From: Macrococcus sp. 19Msa1099
GTDB lineage: Bacteria; Bacillota; Bacilli; Staphylococcales; Staphylococcaceae
Direction of reading: 5' to 3'
Length of the DNA: 64,000 nt
Assembly (NCBI GenBank): GCA_019357535.2
Contig: CP079955.1
Location: 186,001 to 250,000 of the forward strand
The notes under the pieces: model-generated
Seen by the model: only the letters and a program-made list of their open reading frames with translations
What the model was told of the DNA's origin: nothing
Database searches by the model: none
Shown here: one piece after another, positions 11,748 to 25,827 of the stretch
Layout of the letters: each line of letters opens with the position of its first letter
Position numbering within the stretch: position 1 is the stretch's first letter
Position numbers and translations under genes: made by a program

Positions 11748-12578
11748 ATGGCAATTAAACATTATAAGCCAATAACAAACGGTCGTCGTAATATGACAGG
11801 TTCAGATTTCGCTGAAATTACGTCAACGTCACCTGAAAAGTCATTACTTGCTCCCCTTCCGAGAAAAGCGGGACGTAATAACCAAGGTAAGTTAACTGTA
11901 CGTCACAGAGGTGGCGGTCATAAGCGTCAATACCGTATTATTGATTTCAAACGTAATAAAGATGGTATCCCTGCGAAAGTGGCAACGATCGAGTACGATC
12001 CAAACCGTTCAGCAAATATCGCATTATTACATTACTTAGATGGTGAGAAACGTTACATCATCGCACCTAAAGGTTTAACTGTAGGAACTCAAGTAGTTAA
12101 CGGACCAGAAGCAGATATTAAAGTAGGTAACTGTTTACCACTTCAAAATATCCCAGTTGGTACAGTTATCCACAATATCGAGTTAAAACCTGGTAAAGGT
12201 GGACAATTAGTACGTTCTGCTGGAGCAAGTGCTCAAGTACTTGGTAAAGAAGGTAAATACGTATTAGTTCGCTTAAAATCTGGTGAAGTTCGTATGATTC
12301 TATCAAGTTGCCGTGCTACAATCGGTCAAGTTGGTAATGAACAACATGAATTAATCAACATCGGTAAAGCCGGACGTTCAAGATGGAAAGGTATCCGTCC
12401 TACAGTTCGTGGTTCTGTAATGAACCCTAACGATCACCCACACGGTGGTGGTGAAGGTCGTACTTCAATCGGTCGTCCATCTCCAATGTCACCATGGGGT
12501 AAACCAACTCTTGGTAAGAAAACTCGTAAGAAGAAAAACCGTTCTAACAAACTTATCGTTCGTGGACGTAAAAAATAA
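11748..12578 (+). CDS. rplB: 50S ribosomal protein L2
   Basis: 276 residues with the expected N-terminal [16 protein letters not shown] and the C-terminal [13 protein letters not shown] loop containing the conserved histidine near the peptidyl transferase centre. RBS AAGGAGG. Confidence 0.98.
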   Translation: MAIKHYKPITNGRRNMTGSDFAEITSTSPEKSLLAPLPRKAGRNNQGKLTVRHRGGGHKRQYRIIDFKRNKDGIPAKVATIEYDPNRSANIALLHYLDGEKRYIIAPKGLTVGTQVVNGPEADIKVGNCLPLQNIPVGTVIHNIELKPGKGGQLVRSAGASAQVLGKEGKYVLVRLKSGEVRMILSSCRATIGQVGNEQHELINIGKAGRSRWKGIRPTVRGSVMNPNDHPHGGGEGRTSIGRPSPMSPWGKPTLGKKTRKKKNRSNKLIVRGRKK

Positions 12579-12593
12579 TAATAACTTACTCAA

Positions 12594-12614
12594 GTTAGCG
12601 GCCTAGCCGCTAAC
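12594..12614 (+). other. Intra-operon hairpin between rplB and rpsS
   Basis: A perfect GC-rich 9-bp stem, GTTAGCGGC pairing with GCCGCTAAC, loop CTA. There is no T run after it, so it is unlikely to terminate. It could be a processing or stabilising element in the mRNA. Confidence 0.55.
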
Positions 12615-12643
12615 GTAGCAGTAAGAATGAGGGAGGCGCCATA

Positions 12644-12922
12644 ATGGCTCGTAGTCTTAAAAAAGGACCTTTCATCGATGATCACTTAATGAAAAAAGTT
12701 GAAGCATTAGAGGAAGGCGGCAAAAAAACAGTAATCAAAACTTGGTCACGTCGCTCTACAATTTTCCCAAACTTTATTGGACACACTATCGCAGTATACG
12801 ATGGTCGTAAACACGTACCTGTATACGTAACTGAAGATATGGTTGGACATAAATTAGGAGAATTCGCACCTACACGTACTTACAAAGGTCACGGTGCAGA
12901 CGACAAGAAAACTAAACGCTAA
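12644..12922 (+). CDS. rpsS: 30S ribosomal protein S19
   Basis: 92 residues, beginning [18 protein letters not shown], diagnostic of S19 in the small-subunit head. Preceded by GGGAGGCG. Confidence 0.98.
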   Translation: MARSLKKGPFIDDHLMKKVEALEEGGKKTVIKTWSRRSTIFPNFIGHTIAVYDGRKHVPVYVTEDMVGHKLGEFAPTRTYKGHGADDKKTKR

Positions 12923-12944
12923 TTTCAGATAAGGAGGAATAACC

Positions 12945-13319
12945 ATGGAAGCAAAAGCGGTTGCAAGAACAATCAGAATCGCACCTCGTAAAGTGAGATT
13001 AGTTTTAGATCTTATCAGAGGTAAAGAAGTAGCGGAAGCTATTGCTATTTTAAAATTAACAAATAAAGCATCATCACCAGTAGTTGAAAAGTTATTAATG
13101 TCAGCATTAGCAAATGCAGAACATAACTATGATATGAATATCGATACTTTAGTTGTTAAAGAAGCTTATGCAAACGAAGGACCAACTTTAAAACGTTTCC
13201 GTCCACGTGCACAAGGTCGTGCAAGTGCCATCAATAAACGTACAAGCCACATCACTATCGTTGTAGCTGATAAAGAAGTTAAAACTTCAAACACTGAAGC
13301 TCAAGAAGAAGCAAAATAA
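12945..13319 (+). CDS. rplV: 50S ribosomal protein L22
   Basis: 124 residues. The conserved [18 protein letters not shown] beta-hairpin reaches into the exit tunnel near the macrolide site and is intact. RBS AAGGAGG. Confidence 0.97.
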   Translation: MEAKAVARTIRIAPRKVRLVLDLIRGKEVAEAIAILKLTNKASSPVVEKLLMSALANAEHNYDMNIDTLVVKEAYANEGPTLKRFRPRAQGRASAINKRTSHITIVVADKEVKTSNTEAQEEAK

Positions 13320-13344
13320 TATATCTCATTAAGGAGGGAATACA

Positions 13345-13998
13345 GTGGGTCAAAAAATTAATCCAATCGGACTTCGTGTCGGAATTATTCGTGACTGGGA
13401 TGCGAAATGGTTTGCAGAAAAAGATTTCGCAACTTTATTACATGAAGACTTAAAAGTTCGTAAATATATCGAAGAAAACTTAAAAGACGCTTCTGTTTCT
13501 CGTGTAGAAATCGAACGCGCAGCAAATCGCGTAAACATCGCTATCCACACTGGTAAACCTGGTATGGTTATCGGTAAAGGCGGTTCAGAAATTGAAAAAT
13601 TACGTAACAACTTAAACAGCTTAACTGGTAAACGTGTTCACATTAACGTTGTAGAAGTTAAGAAAGTTGATATGGATGCAAGATTAGTAGCGGAAAACAT
13701 TGCACGTCAATTAGAAAACCGTGTATCATTCCGTCGTGCTCAAAAACAAGCGATCCAACGTGCTATGAAGTTAGGTGCTAAAGGTATCAAGACTCAAGTA
13801 TCAGGACGTTTAGGCGGCGCAGACATCGCGCGTGCTGAACAATATTCAGAAGGAACTGTTCCACTTCATACATTACGTGCTGACATCGATTATGCACATG
13901 CTGAAGCAGACACTACTTACGGTAAACTTGGTGTTAAAGTATGGATCTATCGTGGAGAAGTTCTTCCTACAAAGAAGTCTAGTGAAGGAGGAAAATAA
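13345..13998 (+). CDS. rpsC: 30S ribosomal protein S3
   Basis: 217 residues starting at GTG ([12 protein letters not shown]). KH domain with [14 protein letters not shown], plus the C-terminal S3 domain ([11 protein letters not shown]). RBS AAGGAGGG. Confidence 0.97.
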   Translation: MGQKINPIGLRVGIIRDWDAKWFAEKDFATLLHEDLKVRKYIEENLKDASVSRVEIERAANRVNIAIHTGKPGMVIGKGGSEIEKLRNNLNSLTGKRVHINVVEVKKVDMDARLVAENIARQLENRVSFRRAQKQAIQRAMKLGAKGIKTQVSGRLGGADIARAEQYSEGTVPLHTLRADIDYAHAEADTTYGKLGVKVWIYRGEVLPTKKSSEGGK

Positions 13999-14000
13999 TA

Positions 14001-14637
<637 letters not shown>

Positions 14638-14659
14638 TTTTTGATAGGAGGGTACTCTT

Positions 14660-14923
14660 GTGAGCGAAAGAAACAATCGTAAAGTCTACACAGGTAAAGT
14701 TGTATCTGACAAAATGGATAAAACAATCACAGTTGTAGTAGAAACTTACAAAACACATTCTTTATACGGCAAACGTGTAAAGTATTCTAAAAAATACAAA
14801 GCACATGATGAAAACAATACAGCTAAAATGGGCGATATCGTTAAGATTATGGAAACACGTCCTTTATCAGCTACAAAACGCTTCCGTTTAGTAGAAGTTG
14901 TTGAAGAATCAGTAATCATTTAA
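14660..14923 (+). CDS. rpsQ: 30S ribosomal protein S17
   Basis: 87 residues from [23 protein letters not shown], the S17 OB-fold. RBS TAGGAGGG. Confidence 0.97.
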   Translation: MSERNNRKVYTGKVVSDKMDKTITVVVETYKTHSLYGKRVKYSKKYKAHDENNTAKMGDIVKIMETRPLSATKRFRLVEVVEESVII

Positions 14924-14934
14924 TAAGAAATTAG

Positions 14935-15321
<387 letters not shown>

Positions 15322-15352
15322 TAAACACTAATTAAGAGGAGGTGTCTACGAC

Positions 15353-15661
15353 ATGCATATTAAAAAAGGCGACAAAGTTATCGTTATCACAGGTAAAGAT
15401 AAAGGTAAAACAGGAACTGTAATTGAAGCACTTCCTAAAAGAGATCGCGTAGTTGTTGAAGGTGTTAACATCGTAAAAAAACACCAAAAACCTACTCAAA
15501 TGAATCCTGAAGGCGGCATCACAGAATTCGAAGCTGCAATTCATGTTTCAAATGTTATGTTATTAGATCCAAAGACAAACAAACCAACACGTGTTGGTAC
15601 AAAGATAGAAGACGGTAAAAAAGTACGTGTAGCAAAGAAATCTGGAGAAATCATTAAATAA
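15353..15661 (+). CDS. rplX: 50S ribosomal protein L24
   Basis: 102 residues with an N-terminal KOW motif ([21 protein letters not shown]). Initiator of large-subunit assembly. RBS GAGGAGGTG. Confidence 0.97.
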   Translation: MHIKKGDKVIVITGKDKGKTGTVIEALPKRDRVVVEGVNIVKKHQKPTQMNPEGGITEFEAAIHVSNVMLLDPKTNKPTRVGTKIEDGKKVRVAKKSGEIIK

Positions 15662-15684
15662 TTATCTGGAAGGAGGTTCTCACA

Positions 15685-16224
15685 TTGACACGTTTAAAAG
15701 AAAAATTCTTAAATGAAATCACTCCTGAAATGATGAAAAAGTTTGAATACTCATCAATCATGGAAGTGCCAAAAATTGAAAAAATCGTAGTAAACATGGG
15801 TATCGGTGATGCAGTTCAAAACTCTAAAGTTTTAGACTCAGCAGTTGAAGAACTACAAGCAATCACAGGTCAAAAACCAATGGTTACTAAAGCAAAAAAA
15901 TCAATCGCAACATTCCGTTTACGTGAAGGTATGCCTATCGGGGCTAAAGTTACTTTACGTGGCGAAAGAATGTATGAATTCTTTGATAAATTAGTTAACG
16001 TTTCATTACCTCGTGTACGTGACTTCCGTGGTATTTCAAACAAAGCGTTTGATGGTCGCGGTAACTACACATTAGGTGTAAAAGAACAATTAATTTTCCC
16101 TGAAATCGATTATGATAAAGTAAGTAAAACACGTGGAATGGATATTGTTATCGTAACGACTGCTAACACTGACGAGGAAGCTCGTGAATTGTTAACACAA
16201 TTCGGTATGCCATTTCAAAAGTAA
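15685..16224 (+). CDS. rplE: 50S ribosomal protein L5
   Basis: 179 residues from a TTG start (TRLKEKF), with AAGGAGG upstream. Contains the [15 protein letters not shown] and [10 protein letters not shown] motifs; binds 5S rRNA. Confidence 0.97.
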   Translation: MTRLKEKFLNEITPEMMKKFEYSSIMEVPKIEKIVVNMGIGDAVQNSKVLDSAVEELQAITGQKPMVTKAKKSIATFRLREGMPIGAKVTLRGERMYEFFDKLVNVSLPRVRDFRGISNKAFDGRGNYTLGVKEQLIFPEIDYDKVSKTRGMDIVIVTTANTDEEARELLTQFGMPFQK

Positions 16225-16231
16225 TCTCTAA

Positions 16232-16438
<207 letters not shown>

Positions 16439-16467
16439 AATTCAAACCTGAAAGGAGGATATTTTAA

Positions 16468-16866
16468 ATGACTATGTCAGATCCAATCGCAGATATGCTA
16501 ACTCGCGTACGTAACGCAAACATGGTACGTCACGAGAAATTAGAATTACCTGCATCAAACATCAAAAAAGAAATTGCTGAAATCCTTAAACGTGAAGGAT
16601 TCGTAAAAAGTGTTGAATATATCGAAGATGACAAACAAGGTGTTATCCGTATGTTCTTAAAATACGGTGCTAACAACGAACGTGTTATCACTGGTTTAAA
16701 ACGTATTTCAAAACCTGGTTTACGTGTTTACGCTAAAGCTGATGAATTACCAAAAGTCTTAAATGGTTTAGGTATTGCATTAGTTTCAACTTCTGAAGGT
16801 GTATTAACTGATAAAGAAGCGCGTCAACGTAATATTGGTGGAGAAGTATTAGCTTACATCTGGTAA
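16468..16866 (+). CDS. rpsH: 30S ribosomal protein S8
   Basis: 132 residues, [17 protein letters not shown] start and [15 protein letters not shown] end, complete S8. Confidence 0.98.
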   Translation: MTMSDPIADMLTRVRNANMVRHEKLELPASNIKKEIAEILKREGFVKSVEYIEDDKQGVIRMFLKYGANNERVITGLKRISKPGLRVYAKADELPKVLNGLGIALVSTSEGVLTDKEARQRNIGGEVLAYIW

Positions 16867-16895
16867 GAATTAATTAAAGAAGGAGGTGCCGACAA

Positions 16896-17432
16896 ATGAG
16901 TCGTGTTGGTAAAAAGATTATTGACATCCCAAGTGGTGTTGAAATTAAAATCGACGGTAATACTGTTACAGTTAAAGGACCTAAAGGTGAATTAACGCGT
17001 ACATTTAACGAAGAAATGACATATAAATTAGAAGACAATACTTTAGAAGTAGTTCGTCCATCTGATTCTAAAGCTCATAAAACAATCCACGGAACTACTC
17101 GTGCTTTAATCGCAAACATGGTTGAAGGTGTTTCTAAAGGATTCGAAAAGAACTTAGAATTAATCGGGGTTGGTTACCGTGCACAAATGCAAGGTAAAAA
17201 CTTAATCCTTAACGTTGGATACTCTCATCCTATCGAAATCGTGGCTGAAGAAGGCATTACTTTATCAGTAGATAAAAACACGAAAGTAAAAGTTGAAGGT
17301 ATTTCTAAAGAGCGTGTTGGAGCAATTGCTTCAAACATCCGTGCTACTCGTCCACCAGAGCCTTACAAAGGTAAAGGGGTTCGTTACGAAGGCGAATATG
17401 TTCGTCGTAAAGAAGGTAAAACTGGTAAGTAA
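16896..17432 (+). CDS. rplF: 50S ribosomal protein L6
   Basis: 178 residues, two L6 domains, with the C-terminal [16 protein letters not shown] signature. RBS GAAGGAGG. Confidence 0.98.
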   Translation: MSRVGKKIIDIPSGVEIKIDGNTVTVKGPKGELTRTFNEEMTYKLEDNTLEVVRPSDSKAHKTIHGTTRALIANMVEGVSKGFEKNLELIGVGYRAQMQGKNLILNVGYSHPIEIVAEEGITLSVDKNTKVKVEGISKERVGAIASNIRATRPPEPYKGKGVRYEGEYVRRKEGKTGK

Positions 17433-17459
17433 TCTCTAAAATAGGAAAGGAGAATATTC

Positions 17460-17822
17460 ATGATCACTAAAATCGATAAGAATAAAGTGCGTATGAAAAG
17501 ACACGCTCGTGTACGTAGCAGATTAGCTGGAACTACTGAGCGTCCACGTTTAAACGTATATCGTTCAAACAAACACATTTATGCACAAGTGATTGATGAC
17601 GTTAAAGGTGTAACTTTAGCTCAAGCATCAACACAAGATAAAAACTTAGGACTTGAAACAACTTCTAACGTAGAAGCTGCAGCTAAAGTTGGCGAAGCAG
17701 TAGCAAAGTTAGCAGTTGAAAAAGGCGTTAAAGCAGTTGTATTTGACCGTGGAGGATACTTATTCCATGGACGTGTGAAAGCATTAGCTGATGCAGCTCG
17801 TGAAAACGGTCTAGAATTTTAA
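17460..17822 (+). CDS. rplR: 50S ribosomal protein L18
   Basis: 120 residues ending in the conserved [20 protein letters not shown] region; 5S rRNA binding. Confidence 0.97.
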   Translation: MITKIDKNKVRMKRHARVRSRLAGTTERPRLNVYRSNKHIYAQVIDDVKGVTLAQASTQDKNLGLETTSNVEAAAKVGEAVAKLAVEKGVKAVVFDRGGYLFHGRVKALADAARENGLEF

Positions 17823-17840
17823 TAAAAGGAGGAACTCTTA

Positions 17841-18338
17841 ATGCGTCGTGAAAAAGAAGTTAAAGAATTTGAAGAACGCGTAGTAACGATCAACCGTGTA
17901 TCTAAAGTTGTTAAGGGTGGACGTCGTATGCGTTTCACTGCTTTAGTTGTTGTCGGTGACAAAAATGGTCGCGTTGGTTTCGGTACTGGTAAAGCTCAAG
18001 AAGTACCAGAAGCAATTAAGAAAGCAATTGAAGATGCTAAGAAAAACTTAATCACTGTTCCTCGTGTGAAAGGTACTACACCTCACGAAGTTACAGGAAG
18101 ATTTGGTGCAGGAAGCGTATTAATTAAGCCGGCAGCACCTGGTACAGGAGTTATCGCTGGTGGACCAGTCCGTGCCGTGTTAGAATTAGCAGGTATTACT
18201 GACATTCTTTCTAAATCTTTAGGATCTAACACACCAATCAACATGGTTCGCGCTACTGTTGAAGGTTTAAAAGAACTTAAAGTTGCTGAAGATGTTGCAA
18301 AATTACGTGGTAAATCAGTCGAAGAATTATACAATTAA
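17841..18338 (+). CDS. rpsE: 30S ribosomal protein S5
   Basis: 165 residues with [14 protein letters not shown] and [14 protein letters not shown] motifs (site of spectinomycin-resistance changes in other species; the usual VVKGGRR appears intact). Confidence 0.97.
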   Translation: MRREKEVKEFEERVVTINRVSKVVKGGRRMRFTALVVVGDKNGRVGFGTGKAQEVPEAIKKAIEDAKKNLITVPRVKGTTPHEVTGRFGAGSVLIKPAAPGTGVIAGGPVRAVLELAGITDILSKSLGSNTPINMVRATVEGLKELKVAEDVAKLRGKSVEELYN

Positions 18339-18352
18339 GGAGGGCATTCAAA

Positions 18353-18532
18353 ATGGCTAAAATTCAAATCACCCTCACTCGTAGTATCATCGGTCGTCCT
18401 GAGACACAACGTAAAACTGTTAAAGCTCTTGGTTTAACTAAGATGCATTCATCAGTAGAAGTTGAAGACAACCCTGCGATTCGTGGGCAAATTAACAAAG
18501 TAAGTCACTTAGTGACAGTTAAAGAATTATAA
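18353..18532 (+). CDS. rpmD: 50S ribosomal protein L30
   Basis: A 59-residue gene read directly from the sequence: [20 protein letters not shown] at the start and [10 protein letters not shown] at the end, with AAGGAGGG before the ATG. It fills the gap between rpsE and rplO as expected. Confidence 0.97.
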   Translation: MAKIQITLTRSIIGRPETQRKTVKALGLTKMHSSVEVEDNPAIRGQINKVSHLVTVKEL

Positions 18533-18561
18533 TATAATTATCAATAAAAGGAGGTGCCGAA

Positions 18562-19001
18562 ATGAAATTACATGAAATGAAACCAGTTGAAGGTGCTCGT
18601 AAAGAACGCAACCGCGTTGGTCGTGGTATGGCTTCAGGTAATGGTAAAACAAGTGGTCGTGGACACAAAGGGCAAAAGGCTCGTTCAGGTGGAGGCGTAC
18701 GCTTAGGTTTCGAAGGTGGACAATTACCTTTATTCCGTCGTTTACCAAAACGTGGATTTACTAACATCAACCGTAAAGACTATGCGATTGTTAACTTAGA
18801 TCAATTAAATCGTTTCGAAGATGGTACAGAGATTACTCCAGCATTATTAATTGAAACAGGTGTTGTTTCTAACGAAAAATCTGGAATCAAAGTATTAGGA
18901 AACGGTGAATTATCTAAGAAATTAACAGTAAAAGCTCACAAATTCTCAGCTTCTGCTAAAGAAGCAATCGAAGGTAAGGGCGGAACAACTGAGGTGATCT
19001 A

Positions 19002-19002
<1 letters not shown>
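18562..19002 (+). CDS. rplO: 50S ribosomal protein L15
   Basis: 146 residues; [22 protein letters not shown] and the glycine-rich [14 protein letters not shown] segment are diagnostic. Its stop overlaps the secY ATG by one base. Confidence 0.97.
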
Positions 19003-20956
<1,954 letters not shown>

Positions 20957-20995
20957 TCGTTTACCTAGAATTCACCTCTTTGGTGAGATACAAGC

Positions 20996-21292
20996 GTGGA
21001 TGTGATCAGTTTGAATCAAGCGAACATTGGTCAAATTGTCACGATAACTCGTGGCAAAGATAAAGGACTATATGGAGTAATTATTTCTATTATTGATCAA
21101 CGATTTGTACTTGTTGCAGATGGAGATAAACGGAAGATGAAACATCCTAAGAAAAAGAACCTGTCGCATTTAATACTAAGTGATGTTATCTCACCTGAAA
21201 TTAAATCGAGTATTTCTGAAACAGGTTTTGTAACAGACGCTAAATTACGTTACGTTTTGCAAAAATATACCGCTCGAATTTCGGAATCTTGA
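20996..21292 (+). CDS. KOW-domain RNA-binding protein
   Basis: 98 residues. An N-terminal KOW-like motif ([19 protein letters not shown]) resembles ribosomal L14e/L27e-type proteins; such a small gene is commonly found just upstream of infA in Firmicutes (YbzG-like in Bacillus). The start is GTG 20996; a second GTG two codons later is an alternative. No map gene lies between adk and infA, unlike Bacillus. Role unknown, presumably ribosome-related. Confidence 0.75.
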
Positions 21293-21312
21293 TAAAAAGG
21301 GGGAATTTGATA

Positions 21313-21531
21313 ATGGCTAAACAAGATGTAATTGAATTAGAAGGTACTGTACTTGATACTTTACCAAATGCAATGTTTAAAGTAGAATTAGAAAATGGTC
21401 ATGAGATCTTAGCGCATGTTAGCGGTAAAATTCGTATGAACTATATCCGTATTCTACCTGGCGACAAAGTAACAGTAGAAATGAGTCCCTACGATTTAAC
21501 TCGTGGACGCATTACGTATCGTTATAAATAA
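21313..21531 (+). CDS. infA: Translation initiation factor IF-1
   Basis: 72 residues, S1-like OB fold: [20 protein letters not shown], ending ITYRYK. It blocks the A site during initiation. ATG 21313 follows a GGGGGAA binding site. Confidence 0.98.
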
Positions 21532-21554
21532 TAAGAACTCCAATATTAAATTAG

Positions 21555-21680
<126 letters not shown>

Positions 21681-21699
21681 GAAAATGGAGGTGTAATAA

Positions 21700-22065
21700 A
21701 TGGCACGTATCGCAGGTGTAGACGTACCACGTGAGAAACGCGTAGTTATCGCATTAACTTACATTTATGGTATTGGTAGAACTTCGGCACAAAAAATTCT
21801 AGCAGAAGCTAACGTTTCTGAAGATACTCGTGTGCGCGATTTAACAGAAGACGAGTTAGGTAGAATCCGTGAAAGCGTTGATGGATACAAAGTAGAAGGG
21901 GATCTTCGTCGTGAAGTGAACTTAAACATCAAACGTTTAATGGAGATTGCATCATATAGAGGTATTCGTCACCGTCGTGGTTTACCAACACGTGGACAAA
22001 ATACTAAAAACAATGCACGTACTCGTAAAGGTCCAGTTAAGACTGTGGCTAACAAGAAGAAATAA
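21700..22065 (+). CDS. rpsM: 30S ribosomal protein S13
   Basis: 121 residues; [16 protein letters not shown] and the C-terminal [19 protein letters not shown] are typical. Confidence 0.98.
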   Translation: MARIAGVDVPREKRVVIALTYIYGIGRTSAQKILAEANVSEDTRVRDLTEDELGRIRESVDGYKVEGDLRREVNLNIKRLMEIASYRGIRHRRGLPTRGQNTKNNARTRKGPVKTVANKKK

Positions 22066-22085
22066 AAAGTAAAGGAGTGAGCTAA

Positions 22086-22475
22086 ATGGCACGTAAACAA
22101 GTATCACGTAAGCGTAGAGTGAAAAAGAATATTGAAAACGGTGTTGCACACATCCGTTCAACATTCAACAATACAATCGTAACAATTACTGATGAATTCG
22201 GTAATGCTTTATCATGGTCATCTGCTGGTGCATTAGGTTTCAGAGGTTCTCGTAAATCTACACCATTCGCAGCTCAAATGGCTTCAGAAACTGCTTCTAA
22301 AGCAGCAATGGAACATGGCTTAAAAACTGTAGAAGTAACTGTTAAAGGACCTGGTCAAGGTCGTGAAGCAGCAATTCGTGCGTTACAATCAGCTGGTTTA
22401 GAAATTACAGCAATTAAAGACGTTACTCCAGTTCCACATAACGGTTGTCGTCCACCGAAACGTCGTCGCGTATAA
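22086..22475 (+). CDS. rpsK: 30S ribosomal protein S11
   Basis: 129 residues, ending [17 protein letters not shown]-like ([18 protein letters not shown]), diagnostic of S11. RBS AAAGGAGTG. Confidence 0.98.
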   Translation: MARKQVSRKRRVKKNIENGVAHIRSTFNNTIVTITDEFGNALSWSSAGALGFRGSRKSTPFAAQMASETASKAAMEHGLKTVEVTVKGPGQGREAAIRALQSAGLEITAIKDVTPVPHNGCRPPKRRRV

Positions 22476-22555
22476 TTTTCAATTAGTATCAAGGACACTT
22501 ATAATAGTATATAGGACTAAAAAAATTATTCGACGTTGTTGAAGGAGGATATATA

Positions 22556-23500
22556 ATGATTGAAATCGAAAAGCCTAGAATTGAGACAGTAGAAATTAGT
22601 GAAGATTCTAAATTCGGTAAATTCGTAGTTGAACCGTTAGAACGTGGTTATGGTACAACATTAGGAAACTCCTTACGTCGTATCTTATTATCTTCATTAC
22701 CAGGTGCGGCTGTTAAGAACATTGAAATCGAAGGCGTATTACATGAATTTTCAGCGGTTGAAAACGTTGTTGAAGATGTTACATCAATTATCATGAACAT
22801 TAAGAAGCTAGCGCTTAAAATCTATTCTGATGAAGATAAAACGTTAGAAATCGATGTTAAAGATGAAGGTGTCGTTACTGCTAAAGATATCATGCACGAC
22901 AGCGATGTTGAAATTTTAAATCCAGATTTAAAAATCGCAACAGTATCTAAAGGTGGACACTTAAAAATGCGTTTAATTGCAAATGCAGGACGCGGTTACA
23001 CTTTAGCTGAAGAAAATAACACAAGTGATTTACCAATTGGGGTTATTCCAGTTGATTCAATCTACACACCAGTTGAACGTGTAAACTACCAGGTAGAGAA
23101 TACACGTGTGGGTCAAAGTACGAACTTTGACAAATTAACATTAGATGTATGGACTGACGGATCAATCACACCACAAGAAGCAATTTCTTTAGGTGCCAAG
23201 ATTATGACAGAACATTTAAATATCTTCGTTGATTTAACTGATGAAGCACAAAATGCTGAAATCATGATTGAAAAAGAAGAAGATCACAAAGAAAAAGTTC
23301 TAGAGATGTCTATAGAAGAACTTGATTTATCAGTTCGTTCTTATAACTGTCTGAAACGTGCAGGTATTAATTCTGTTCAGGAATTAGCTGACAAATCAGA
23401 AGCTGATATGATGAAAGTTCGTAACTTAGGACGCAAGTCTTTAGAAGAAGTTAAGTTCAAATTAGAAGACTTAGGTCTTGGATTAAGAAAAGAAGACTGA
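22556..23500 (+). CDS. rpoA: RNA polymerase alpha subunit
   Basis: 314 residues. The N-terminal assembly domain has [18 protein letters not shown]; the C-terminal domain (about 245-314) has the DNA-binding [12 protein letters not shown] and [12 protein letters not shown] helices. RBS GAAGGAGG. Confidence 0.98.
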   Translation: MIEIEKPRIETVEISEDSKFGKFVVEPLERGYGTTLGNSLRRILLSSLPGAAVKNIEIEGVLHEFSAVENVVEDVTSIIMNIKKLALKIYSDEDKTLEIDVKDEGVVTAKDIMHDSDVEILNPDLKIATVSKGGHLKMRLIANAGRGYTLAEENNTSDLPIGVIPVDSIYTPVERVNYQVENTRVGQSTNFDKLTLDVWTDGSITPQEAISLGAKIMTEHLNIFVDLTDEAQNAEIMIEKEEDHKEKVLEMSIEELDLSVRSYNCLKRAGINSVQELADKSEADMMKVRNLGRKSLEEVKFKLEDLGLGLRKED

Positions 23501-23518
23501 TAAAGGAGGTTACGATTC

Positions 23519-23887
23519 ATGGGTTACAGAAAATTAGGACGTACGTCTGATCAACGTAAAGCAATGTTACGCGACTTAGCAACTTCTTTAATCGTTAACG
23601 AGCGTATCGAAACGACTGAAGCGCGTGCAAAAGAATTACGTAAAATCGTAGAAAAATTAATTACTTTAGGTAAACGTGGAGATTTACATGCGCGTCGTCA
23701 AGCAGCTACTGTATTACGTCGTGTTGAAATTTTAAACGAAGATGAAACTACGCAATTCGCAATTCAAAAATTATTCACTGATATCGCGCCACGTTACACT
23801 GAGCGTCAAGGTGGATACACTAGAACTATGAAAGTTGGACCACGTCGTGGAGACGGTTCAGAGATGGTAATCATCGAATTAGTTTAA
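23519..23887 (+). CDS. rplQ: 50S ribosomal protein L17
   Basis: 122 residues: [20 protein letters not shown] at the start. Last gene of the superoperon. Confidence 0.98.
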
Positions 23888-23938
23888 TCAGTAAATTATC
23901 AAGAATATGGATTCACTTATCTTACACATACACACACT

Positions 23939-24060
23939 TTAAGCAAATGAGTGCAACGATAATGTTTGCCACACACAGATATTGTCTAGCTCAGAGTAGC
24001 CTGCCAAATTGAATAACCACTTGCGTGAACTCAACTGGCAGGGTGCGCGCTTTTTTTCAT
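23939..24060 (+). other. Structured intergenic segment after rplQ
   Basis: Contains a 7-bp CCTGCCA/TGGCAGG stem (24000-24006 with 24036-24042), followed by GCGCGC and a seven-T run at 24051-24057. It is either a first terminator of the ribosomal transcript or the 3' part of a small RNA. No gene is visible here. Confidence 0.4.
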
Positions 24061-24062
24061 TA

Positions 24063-24085
24063 AACCTGGCATCCCGGGTTTTTTG
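24063..24085 (+). terminator. Rho-independent terminator downstream of rplQ
   Basis: A 7-bp stem with one G-T pair (AACCTGG with CCGGGTT), a four-base loop, then a T run. Ends the alpha operon. Confidence 0.75.
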
Positions 24086-24178
24086 TTTTATATAGCTATT
24101 TTTTGTGTTAAATGTCTGATGGATGTTTAACAGAGAATATAGCATGTTATACTAATGAAAAAGATTCGAGGTGATAAT

Positions 24179-24976
24179 ATGCAGTCTGCTGTCGTAGTAA
24201 ATCATTTATCTTATCGTTATGAAGATGGCCCATATGTACTGAACGATGTGTCCTTTACAATTGAACATGGAGAATGGATATCCATCGTAGGACATAATGG
24301 ATCTGGAAAGTCGACGTTACTTAAACTTATGGGTGCAATCATGCCAATCACTGAAGGTGAAGTCTATATAAATGGTATCAATGTGACTGAAGATACATTT
24401 AGCGATGTTCATGAAAAGGTTGGAATCGTGTTTCAAAATCCAGATAATCAATTCGTTGGTGCAACTGTTGAAGATGACGTTGCGTTTGGACTGGAGAACT
24501 ATGGTATTCCTTACGATGAAATGCATAAAAGCGTTTTGAATGCACTGAATGATGTCGATATGGGTGCATATTTAACACACGAACCCCATCACTTATCTGG
24601 CGGGCAGAAACAACGTGTTGCAATTGCAGGTGTCATTGCATTGAGTCCAAATATTATTATATTAGATGAAGCGACAAGTATGCTAGATCCTGAAGGCAGA
24701 ATAGAAATATTAGAAGTGATTCGTAAATTACAACGTGAGAAGAACTTAACAGTTATACATATTACGCATCACCTAGAAGAAACGCTTCAGAGTGATCGTA
24801 TATTGGTGATGAATAAAGGTTCACTTGTTTTATGTGGGACACCTGAAGAAATATATACCCATAGTGAGGCTTTAATCGATATAGGGCTTGACCTGCCATT
24901 TGAGATGAAACTGAATCGGTTGATTTTTAACGAAGATGCGTTTGTTACAGAAATGGAGCTGCTGAACAAATTATGA
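24179..24976 (+). CDS. ecfA1: ECF transporter ATPase EcfA1
   Basis: About 265 residues. ABC ATPase with Walker A GHNGSGKST, signature LSGGQKQR and Walker B IIILDEATSMLDP. With EcfA2 and EcfT it forms the energising module shared by vitamin-binding S components encoded elsewhere. ATG 24179 follows CGAGGTGATAAT; the ATG at 24155 has no binding site. A TATACT at 24148-24153 may be the -10. The next gene overlaps by four bases. Confidence 0.95.
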   Translation: MQSAVVVNHLSYRYEDGPYVLNDVSFTIEHGEWISIVGHNGSGKSTLLKLMGAIMPITEGEVYINGINVTEDTFSDVHEKVGIVFQNPDNQFVGATVEDDVAFGLENYGIPYDEMHKSVLNALNDVDMGAYLTHEPHHLSGGQKQRVAIAGVIALSPNIIILDEATSMLDPEGRIEILEVIRKLQREKNLTVIHITHHLEETLQSDRILVMNKGSLVLCGTPEEIYTHSEALIDIGLDLPFEMKLNRLIFNEDAFVTEMELLNKL

Positions 24977-25827
24977 CGATTACATTAAATAACTTAGGCT
25001 ATTATTATTCAAAAGGGACTCCATTTGAAGTGCGTGCCCTCTATAATATCGATATGCATATTGAAGCACATATGTTTTATGGCATAATCGGCCACACAGG
25101 CTCTGGAAAGTCGACTGTTATTCAGCATTTCAATGCGCTCGTTAAGCCAACTGAAGGTAGTATTGCGATAGATGGACTAACCATTACAGGTAAGACAAAG
25201 AATAAATACTTAAAACCAATCCGTAAGAAAGTTGGCATGGTCTTTCAATTTGCTGAACAGCAATTATTTGAAGAAACTGTGCTAAAGGATATTATGTTCG
25301 GACCGCTCAATTACGGAGTAGCACCAGAAGACGCTAAAGCACGTGCATACGAGCTTGTAAAACAATTTGGTATGGAAGAGTCCATATTAAATAAGAGTCC
25401 GTTTGAGCTCTCAGGAGGGCAAATGAGACGTATTGCGATAATGGGCGTACTTGCAATGAATCCGGACGTGCTGATTCTTGATGAACCTACTGCGGGGCTC
25501 GACCCGAAAGGACAGCAGGAAATTATGGAGATGTTTCATCAATTACAGCGTGAATTAAACATTACTGTTATCCTTGTGACCCACCAGATGGAGCAGGCAG
25601 CCCGCTGTGATTATCTTTATGTTATGCATCAAGGCACTGTTGTTGAGGAAGGGACACCTGAAGCAATATTCAGCAAAGATCTATCATATTATGATATCCA
25701 TCCACCACATATTGTTACTTTGCAACGACAAGTTGAAGCGAAACACAATATAAAGTTTCCGAAGCTTGCACTCAATATAGAAACGTTTGCAGATATGTAT
25801 AAGGACTGGAGGGAATCCAATGCTTGA
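24973..25827 (+). CDS. ecfA2: ECF transporter ATPase EcfA2
   Basis: 284 residues, ABC ATPase with Walker A GHTGSGKST, signature ELSGGQMRR, Walker B VLILDEPTAGLDP. The ATG overlaps the ecfA1 stop (ATGA), and its own end overlaps the ecfT start, so the three genes are translationally coupled. Confidence 0.95.
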   Translation: MTITLNNLGYYYSKGTPFEVRALYNIDMHIEAHMFYGIIGHTGSGKSTVIQHFNALVKPTEGSIAIDGLTITGKTKNKYLKPIRKKVGMVFQFAEQQLFEETVLKDIMFGPLNYGVAPEDAKARAYELVKQFGMEESILNKSPFELSGGQMRRIAIMGVLAMNPDVLILDEPTAGLDPKGQQEIMEMFHQLQRELNITVILVTHQMEQAARCDYLYVMHQGTVVEEGTPEAIFSKDLSYYDIHPPHIVTLQRQVEAKHNIKFPKLALNIETFADMYKDWRESNA

